Assembly: GCA_027486695.1 (NCBI GenBank)
Contig: JAIXOS010000343.1
Span: forward strand, 1-43,960
DNA: 43,960 nt
Reading direction: 5' to 3'
DNA from: Chitinophagaceae bacterium
Lineage (GTDB): Bacteria > Bacteroidota > Bacteroidia > Chitinophagales > Chitinophagaceae
The position numbers and the translations under genes were made by a program. Shown piece after piece: positions 37,993 through 43,960 of the stretch (its first letter is position 1; each line of letters opens with the position of its first letter). Below the pieces are notes generated by a model. That model was not told the origin of the DNA, did no database searches, and saw only the letters and a program-made list of their open reading frames with translations.

Positions 37993-38727
37993 ATGGAGGC
38001 TTCTACTACCACATTATGTTTCGATTTTGGCAATACGCGGCTCAAATGTGCCGTTTTTAGCCAACACCATCTACAGCAGGTAGTCGTATTGCCTACAGAT
38101 GCAACCAATACAATAGCCGAATTATTGCAACAATACCAGCCCTCGTACAGCATTGTATCATCCGTTGTTCATCACCAACCAGAAATTAATGACTTATTAG
38201 CAGCCCACACGCAACTGCACCAACTAAGTTACCAAAGTTTGTTACCCTTTACCACACCGGTTACCAAGCCGCAAACCATTGGTGCCGATCGTTTAGCACT
38301 TTGTGCTGCCGCAGTTCATTTGTACCCCAAACAGCATTGTTTAATTATTGGCTTGGGTAGCTGCATTACCTACAACTTTGTAAACAATCAGCGGCAGTTT
38401 TTAGGGGGCAGTATTTCTCCGGGCATGCACATGCGTTTCAAAGCCATGCACCAACAAACGGCATTGCTACCCATGGTAGAAGCCCAACACGATTTTCCAT
38501 TGATTGGCTACGATACCAAAACCAACCTTCAAAGTGGCGTATTGCTAGGTATGGCAAAGGAAATTGACGGCATTATTGATGCTTATCACCAAAAATACCA
38601 TCGCTTACAAGTATTAATGACCGGTGGCGATATGGCTTTTTTTCAACACCATTTATCAAACGGCATCCAAACCGATAACAATTTATTGTTCACCGGATTA
38701 TATGCCATTAGCTTAGCCAACCGATAA
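37993..38727 (+). CDS. coaX: Type III pantothenate kinase
   Basis: LCFDFGNTRLKCAVF, IGADRLALCAAA, GGSISPGMHMRFKAMH, LMTGGD. Confidence 0.94.
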   Translation: MEASTTTLCFDFGNTRLKCAVFSQHHLQQVVVLPTDATNTIAELLQQYQPSYSIVSSVVHHQPEINDLLAAHTQLHQLSYQSLLPFTTPVTKPQTIGADRLALCAAAVHLYPKQHCLIIGLGSCITYNFVNNQRQFLGGSISPGMHMRFKAMHQQTALLPMVEAQHDFPLIGYDTKTNLQSGVLLGMAKEIDGIIDAYHQKYHRLQVLMTGGDMAFFQHHLSNGIQTDNNLLFTGLYAISLANR

Positions 38728-38740
38728 TTTTTGTTCATTT

Positions 38741-38834
38741 GGGCGTGCCCCTTCGGGTCGGGCTTTACGCTTTTACTCCTCGCCGCCACCTTTCAGGATG
38801 TCGGCTGTGGGGTAACCGCTTCAATCCCTCACGC
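38741..38834 (-). repeat. Dispersed ~95-bp structured intergenic repeat, copy C
   Basis: Reverse complement of copy B with one substitution. Confidence 0.95.
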
Positions 38835-38961
38835 TGCGAATACTGTTGCATTTTAGGGGCATTGTTTTATTTAAACTAGAAAAAACCAATCCTTTGTTTA
38901 TTTTCGGGCTGCAATTCTATTGCTGATTTGTTTCACCATACAAACATTTATATATACACGC

Positions 38962-39795
38962 ATGCTTATTGTAATACAATGTATTGACAAAGTGGGTTTG
39001 GTAGCCGCTATTTCGGGATTGATGGAAAAGGAAAAAATCAACATCATTTCCATGCGCGAGCATGTGGATACTACTGAAAACTTATTTTTTGCCCGGCTAG
39101 AGTTGTTGCCTGCTCCCAAAACCGATCCTCAAATGTTGTATTTGGCTTTGCAGCAAATTTTACCGGTTGATGCTTTGATAAAAATTAACCCCAATCCACA
39201 AAAAAAAATAGTGGTTTTGGTTACCAAAGAATACCATTGTTTGGGCGATATTTTACTCCGTCATCAATTCAAAACCCTTGGTGCTACTGTGCAAGCAGTA
39301 GTGGGCAATCACTTGGTGCTGCACGATATTTGCAGTAAATTCAATGTGCCTTTTCACTACGTAAGTCACGAAAACAAAACAAAAGAAGATTTTGAGGCAG
39401 AGTTGCTGCAAACCATACACCAATATCCGCTAGACTACTTAGTGTTGGCCAAATTTATGCGCATATTGTCGCCCTCATTTGTGGCTCAATTTACCCACAA
39501 CATCATCAATATTCACCACTCCTTTTTGCCTGCATTTATTGGAGCCAATCCGTACAAACAAGCTTATGAAAGGGGTGTGAAAATTATTGGTGCTACCGCA
39601 CATTTTGTTACCAATGCCTTAGACGAAGGACCCATTATTGTGCAACAAGTTGCCCCAATTAACCACTCTTATTCTGTAACCGATATGGTACGTACAGGTA
39701 AAGAAATTGAAAAAAACACATTGGCAAAGGCGTTGCAAATGGTTTTGGAAGATCGGGTATTTGTTTACAATAACAAAACAGTTGTTTTTGAATAA
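38962..39795 (+). CDS. purU: Formyltetrahydrofolate deformylase
   Basis: N-terminal ACT domain (CIDKVGLVAAISGLMEKEKINII), formyltransferase fold NIHHSFLPAFIGANPYKQAYERGVKIIGATAHFV. Confidence 0.94.
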   Translation: MLIVIQCIDKVGLVAAISGLMEKEKINIISMREHVDTTENLFFARLELLPAPKTDPQMLYLALQQILPVDALIKINPNPQKKIVVLVTKEYHCLGDILLRHQFKTLGATVQAVVGNHLVLHDICSKFNVPFHYVSHENKTKEDFEAELLQTIHQYPLDYLVLAKFMRILSPSFVAQFTHNIINIHHSFLPAFIGANPYKQAYERGVKIIGATAHFVTNALDEGPIIVQQVAPINHSYSVTDMVRTGKEIEKNTLAKALQMVLEDRVFVYNNKTVVFE

Positions 39796-39819
39796 AGTAG
39801 CTTACTGACCGATAGGCTT

Positions 39820-39915
39820 GCGTTAGGGATAGAAGCGGATACCCCACAGCCAACATCCCGCAGGGTGATTGGCGAGGAGTAGCAGCGAAAAGCCCGACCC
39901 GAAGGGAAACGCCCC
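39820..39915 (+). repeat. Dispersed ~95-bp structured intergenic repeat, copy D
   Basis: GCGTTAGGGATAGAAGCGGATACCCCACAGCCAACATCCCGCAGGGTGATTGGCGAGGAGTAGCAGCG...AAACGCCCC. Confidence 0.92.
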
Positions 39916-39954
39916 ATCATAAAAAGTAGCCTATATTAAAAAAGAATACTTACC

Positions 39955-40587
39955 ATGCAATGGATTGTACAAAGTTTTATACAAGGAATGTTGCAAACCG
40001 GTTGGATGGAGTTGGTGGCCGTGTTGGCAGGTATTGCTAGCGTTTGGTTTAGCAAAAAAGAACACATACTTGTGTACCCCGTTGGGCTTGTAAATACGCT
40101 GTTTTTTGTATATATAAGCATAAAAGGTCACTTGTATGGCGAGGCGAGCGTAAATGTGTATTACACCATTATGAGTATTTATGGATGGTGGCTATGGATT
40201 AAAAAAGATGCACAACAGCAGCCAACGTTACAAATTGCCTATTTAAAAGGGAATGCACAATGGCAACCATTTGTATTTTTTGGTTTTTTTTATGTAATAC
40301 TATTGCTATTGCTTACTTGGGCAAAGCAGGCATTTGCTCCCGAAGCTATTCCTTGGGCCGATGCTTTTGCGAGTGCTACTGCATATACCGGAATGTGGCT
40401 GATGGCTAAAAAGAAGGTAGAAAGTTGGTGGTGGTGGATGGCTACCAATGTTGCATCTATTCCACTGTATTTTGTGAAAGGATATGTGTTTACGAGTGTA
40501 CAGTTTGTGGTATTATTGGTTTTGGCAATAGCCGGATGCAAAAGTTGGCACGAAAAAGCCCGTTCTACTAGCCCAAAAGCCGAATAA
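39955..40587 (+). CDS. pnuC: Nicotinamide riboside transporter
   Basis: PnuC-like hydrophobic protein: YPVGLVNTLFFVYISIKGHLYGEASVNVYYTIMSIYGWWLW. Confidence 0.92.
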   Translation: MQWIVQSFIQGMLQTGWMELVAVLAGIASVWFSKKEHILVYPVGLVNTLFFVYISIKGHLYGEASVNVYYTIMSIYGWWLWIKKDAQQQPTLQIAYLKGNAQWQPFVFFGFFYVILLLLLTWAKQAFAPEAIPWADAFASATAYTGMWLMAKKKVESWWWWMATNVASIPLYFVKGYVFTSVQFVVLLVLAIAGCKSWHEKARSTSPKAE

Positions 40588-40590
40588 AGC

Positions 40591-41121
40591 ATGGTAAAAA
40601 AAATAGTAATTATTGGACCCGAAAGCACGGGAAAAAGCACGCTTTGCGCACAATTAGCTGCACACTTTACTACGTTGTGGTGTCCGGAATATGCGCGCAC
40701 TTATTTAGAAACGCATGGCAACCATTATAACTACGATCAATTATTAGACATTGCCAAAGGTCAATTGGCATTAGAAGCTACCTATACCCAACAACTAACC
40801 CAACCCTTATTGTTTGTAGATACGGATATGTATGTTATGAAAGTTTGGTGCGAGTATGTATTTGGAAAATGCCATCACTTTATATTGGAGCAAATAGTGC
40901 AACAGCAGTACGATTTGTATTTGCTATGCAATGTTGATTTGCCTTGGACAAAGGACAACTTACGTGAATATCCGGACGAACAACCTCGCAAAGAACTGTA
41001 CCAATTGTATAAAGATTTGTTGATTAACCAAACCGTACCTTGGGTAGAAATAAGCGGCCTTAACAAGGCGCGATTACAAGTAGCAATTGAAGCTGTTGAA
41101 ACATTTGTATTACAACAATAA
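40591..41121 (+). CDS. NadR-like nicotinamide riboside kinase / AAA ATPase
   Basis: [36 protein letters not shown]; follows pnuC by 3 nt. Confidence 0.88.
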   Translation: MVKKIVIIGPESTGKSTLCAQLAAHFTTLWCPEYARTYLETHGNHYNYDQLLDIAKGQLALEATYTQQLTQPLLFVDTDMYVMKVWCEYVFGKCHHFILEQIVQQQYDLYLLCNVDLPWTKDNLREYPDEQPRKELYQLYKDLLINQTVPWVEISGLNKARLQVAIEAVETFVLQQ

Positions 41122-41343
41122 TGCATCAATTTGCTCTGCTAACAATGTATCTTTTGCAGTGATGGTATTATTGGCATCGTGCGTGCACAAATAAATATTT
41201 ACCACGTTGTAGCTATTATTCCACGTAGGATGGTGATTTAGTTTTTCTGCTAGGAATGCAACCTGCACCATGAACGCAAATGCCTCAGAAAAGTGGGCAA
41301 ATTGAAATTGTTTGTACAATTGGTTATTAATAGTTTGCCACAT
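41110..41343 (-). CDS. 4a-hydroxytetrahydrobiopterin dehydratase
   Basis: [42 protein letters not shown]. Confidence 0.93.
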   Translation of the reverse strand: MWQTINNQLYKQFQFAHFSEAFAFMVQVAFLAEKLNHHPTWNNSYNVVNIYLCTHDANNTITAKDTLLAEQIDALLL

Positions 41344-41360
41344 AAAAGTTGGTTGATAGA

Positions 41361-41795
41361 TTAAAATATCATATTGCTTTTGTTCTTTATTTGCTCATTG
41401 GTGAGCTCCACTACCAACTGTACCCCGTTAATTTTTTTTACGGCTTGTAATAGCCATGCACATTGGTCGTTGGTAATGTTGTTGCCTTTTAATAGCCATA
41501 AAAAATCAATGTGCTTTAATTCGGGCAATAAATACTCGCCTTGAAAGTGGTTGTGGTATAAATAATGAATAACGGCATCGTTGGTTTCGCGGCCTTCGTA
41601 AATGGAAAAAAAATAATTTCTATCTTTTTTGCGTAATTGTATTTCGAGATCAGGATTGAGGCGAAATTGAAAGAAAAATGCTTTGTTGAGAAGCCAACAA
41701 AATTGAAAATTTTTGATTGGAGCAATAATACCCAAAAGTCGGGTATTGTGAAAAAAATCGTCGTTTAAATCGTCTGTATTCAACCTGTATTTCAT
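41361..41795 (-). CDS. IPExxxVDY family protein
   Basis: ~144 aa with the [16 protein letters not shown] region characteristic of this Bacteroidota family. Confidence 0.75.
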   Translation of the reverse strand: MKYRLNTDDLNDDFFHNTRLLGIIAPIKNFQFCWLLNKAFFFQFRLNPDLEIQLRKKDRNYFFSIYEGRETNDAVIHYLYHNHFQGEYLLPELKHIDFLWLLKGNNITNDQCAWLLQAVKKINGVQLVVELTNEQIKNKSNMIF

Positions 41796-42040
41796 GGCAG
41801 TTCAATTTGTGGGCGCACCTTGGTAGGCGCGTGGCTGTATCATGGCTTTTTTGCAAGTTTGTGGCTTGTTTAAAAGCCAATGCAGTACAAAATACCATCA
41901 CCTTGCAAGCAATGTTACGGATATAGACGGAACCAACAAACTTGTAAGTAAATTATCTATTGATGACATATTTGCTAAATCTGTACGTTGCAATTAATAG
42001 GCTATCGCCATTTACCAAAGTTAAAATTAAGGCAAAGCAA

Positions 42041-43441
42041 CTATTTACTCACTTCAGCAGTTTGGGCGTAGGGCAGTTTGCCTTTTGTATTGTTATTGAG
42101 CACCAATTGATATAGGTATTGTACCAGGGCTCTTTGGGGTTCTATATTCAAATGGTTGGTGGTATTCACAGCAGTTTGCATTGTGGAAGTAGGTTTTGTT
42201 GCACCAAAAGACAACACCGGAATGCCGGCACGGTAAAAGCAGGTATGTTCGTCGGTTGTTACCACGCCACTATCTAATTGCAGCGGTAATGCAGCGGGTG
42301 CTGCCTGCAAGCTAGCTGTCCATATGGGCGAAGTACCTACGCCTCCAATAGTTAGTTTTGGTAAAGTATCGTATTGGTCTAGCATGTTGATATTGAACAT
42401 GTAGTTAATGTTTGATGGGTTGATTGCAGGTTTTTGTAACCAATGTTTACTGCCTAATGCAGTAGAAGCATTGCCGCTAAAGTGTATTAAAATATAATTG
42501 TTGTTTTTGGCAGTAGCCGTATTGAGTAAGCGAGCCAATTCGAGCAAGACGGCAGTACCACCAATATTGTTATTGGCTTGGTAACCGGAAACTACTTTTA
42601 GCGAATCAGTAAGCGGATTGGATAAATAATGATAATAAGCACCTAAAACAACCGTGTTATTTGTATGATTGTTGATATATGCCACCACGTTTTTAGCGGT
42701 TGAGTATTGCCTGCCAATTGCCACTCCCAAGTGCAATTGTTGAAAGGCAGCATAATCTTTAAAAAAACGGCTGATGCCTTGTTTGGTGATATAAATGACG
42801 GGTATAGCTGCTACATAGGAAGTGTCGTATTGCAGAAATTGAATATTATCGGGTTGCTTACTTGTATTGTATAAACAAAGCGCCAATGCCCCTTTTTTCG
42901 CGGCTTTTTCTGCTTCGGTTTGGATACTTTGCGCAAGATTGAAATGGAGGTTTTGGTTATTGTCTTCCACAAGGTCTTTGAGGTCTTTGAACCAAGGTTG
43001 TTTTCTTTCGTTCATGGCTAATGCAGCGGCACCTTTTATAACACTACTACGACTAGTTGCAAGGGGAAAAAAATCGGTTCTTAATTGCAGGGGCTTTTCA
43101 TTAACCGTAAAAAATGTGGCCGAGTCAATGATGTATTTTCCGTCATCAATAACAAAGGGTTGTACATAACTGCCACTATCGCTGCCTAGTGGTGGTATGC
43201 CCATTTTTTGGTATTGCTGAATTAAATAACCGATGGTTTTGGGTTCGTTGGTATTACCGATGTTAGTAGGGTAAGATGGTGTATAGCCGGCTAAGGTTTG
43301 TAGGTGTGTTGTTAAATTACTAGCCAATAAGGCTGCTGCTTGTAGCTGTTGCTGCAATGCGAGGCGTTGTTTTTTCTTTTTGCTTTGCGCTTGGCATTGC
43401 ACCGATATGGCTATTAAAAGCAATAGTAGAATACGCATCAT
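42041..43441 (-). CDS. M28-like peptidase fold protein, probably catalytically inactive
   Basis: VVLGAYYHYLSN, NNIGGTAVLLELARLL, ILIHFSGNASTALGSKHWL, FNINMLDQYD, AGIPVLSFG: M28 scaffold with substituted metal-ligand positions. Confidence 0.8.
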   Translation of the reverse strand: MMRILLLLLIAISVQCQAQSKKKKQRLALQQQLQAAALLASNLTTHLQTLAGYTPSYPTNIGNTNEPKTIGYLIQQYQKMGIPPLGSDSGSYVQPFVIDDGKYIIDSATFFTVNEKPLQLRTDFFPLATSRSSVIKGAAALAMNERKQPWFKDLKDLVEDNNQNLHFNLAQSIQTEAEKAAKKGALALCLYNTSKQPDNIQFLQYDTSYVAAIPVIYITKQGISRFFKDYAAFQQLHLGVAIGRQYSTAKNVVAYINNHTNNTVVLGAYYHYLSNPLTDSLKVVSGYQANNNIGGTAVLLELARLLNTATAKNNNYILIHFSGNASTALGSKHWLQKPAINPSNINYMFNINMLDQYDTLPKLTIGGVGTSPIWTASLQAAPAALPLQLDSGVVTTDEHTCFYRAGIPVLSFGATKPTSTMQTAVNTTNHLNIEPQRALVQYLYQLVLNNNTKGKLPYAQTAEVSK

Positions 43442-43627
43442 ACCAAGATGATTTGTTTTGTTACAAAAGTACCGCATGTGGAAGATAGTAAATGTAGCAA
43501 TTAGTTGCTAAAAAAACTCGCAGATGCTAAAGGGTAGTATGCAACAGTGGTTTGTTGGTAATGGAATATTGGAAAAAGTAAGTCCGACATTGCAACTTAC
43601 AAATAAATATTGCGTTTTTTGTTTTGT

Positions 43628-43724
43628 GCGTGAGGGATAGCAGCGATTACCCCACAGCCAAGCATCCCGCAAGGGTGCTTGGCGAGGAGTAAAAGCGAAT
43701 AGCCCGACCCGAAGGGGCACGCCC
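43628..43724 (+). repeat. Dispersed ~95-bp structured intergenic repeat, copy E
   Basis: GCGTGAGGGATAGCAGCGATTACCCCACAGCCAAGCATCCCGCAAGGGTGCTTGGCGAGGAGTAAAAGCG...GGGGCACGCCC. Confidence 0.95.
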
Positions 43725-43776
43725 TCATAAAAAAAATCAGGCAAAACGATACCGTTTGGGCAACAGCCACAATACT

Positions 43777-43812
43777 AAAAAGCCTGCCCACATATAATGC
43801 GAACAGGCTTTT
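43777..43812 (-). terminator. Terminator-like hairpin downstream of the right-edge gene
   Basis: AAAAGCCTG/CAGGCTTTT 9-bp stem, 24 bp beyond the minus-strand stop. Confidence 0.55.
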
Positions 43813-43835
43813 GAAGTGTTGAAAAAGAATATATA

Positions 43836-43960
43836 CTACCACCAACTACCAATAAACAACTCATTGGCATTGGGGTTGTTTTGTAGTTTTCGGGCGCGTG
43901 CTTTGCGTTTGAAAAAGTGCAAAACTGCCGTTACAATCATCAACGGAATAAATAAGAAAA
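43836..43960 (-). CDS. C-terminal fragment of a membrane-associated protein running off the right edge
   Basis: Open minus-strand frame ...FLFIPLMIVTAVLHFFKRKARARKLQNNPNANELFIGSWW*; absent from the ORF track because its start lies outside the window. Confidence 0.65.
   Translation of the reverse strand, partial: FLFIPLMIVTAVLHFFKRKARARKLQNNPNANELFIGSWW

Noticed and set aside
39820-39915. Repeat copy D upstream of pnuC considered as an NAD+-type riboswitch
   Set aside because: The same element occurs next to serC, coaX, the M28-like gene and a hypothetical gene, so it is not pnuC-specific.
1828-43724. Five repeated ~95-bp units considered as a CRISPR array
   Set aside because: Copies are dispersed over 42 kb in both orientations, with no regular spacing, spacers or cas genes.
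43508-43845. ORFs 43508-43744(-) and 43597-43845(-) over repeat copy E
   Set aside because: Both derive much of their length from the repeat; the real minus-strand gene ends at 43836.
1-43960. tRNA, rRNA, prophage or insertion sequence
   Set aside because: No tRNA-like cloverleaf, rRNA signature, integrase, transposase or phage structural gene was noticed on reading; a tRNAscan/ISfinder run would be needed to exclude small elements.

Overview
The window looks like a Bacteroidota (Chitinophagaceae-like) chromosome segment: AT-rich, with T9SS and PID-CTERM type sorting signals. Its core is a nitrate-assimilation and molybdopterin island (about 9.7-25.1 kb). In order this holds a divergent Crp/Fnr regulator with FNR-like cysteines, an AlgE-type porin, NrtA/B/C ABC uptake genes, a NarK/NasA-type MFS, a 1183-aa nitrate reductase fused to a NirB-like FAD module and a BFD [2Fe-2S] domain, a 501-aa rubredoxin-tailed protein resembling a nitrite/sulfite reductase but without recognisable siroheme/4Fe-4S cysteines, then moaA-moaD-moaE-mobA. 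Flanking genes include serC, GH3, LysE, an M43 protease, an ABC/HlyD/TolC export operon whose ATPase has degenerate motifs, carbonic anhydrase, fabG, pyrH, rnhB, ctaA, coaX, purU, pnuC, a NadR-like kinase, PCD, an IPExxxVDY protein and an M28-like protein lacking most metal ligands. Five dispersed copies of a ~95-bp intergenic element (1.8, 9.1, 38.7, 39.8, 43.6 kb) show covarying helices. The rubredoxin-tailed protein and this repeat family are the strongest candidates for undescribed biology. All calls come from reading sequence and motifs; no database search was run.
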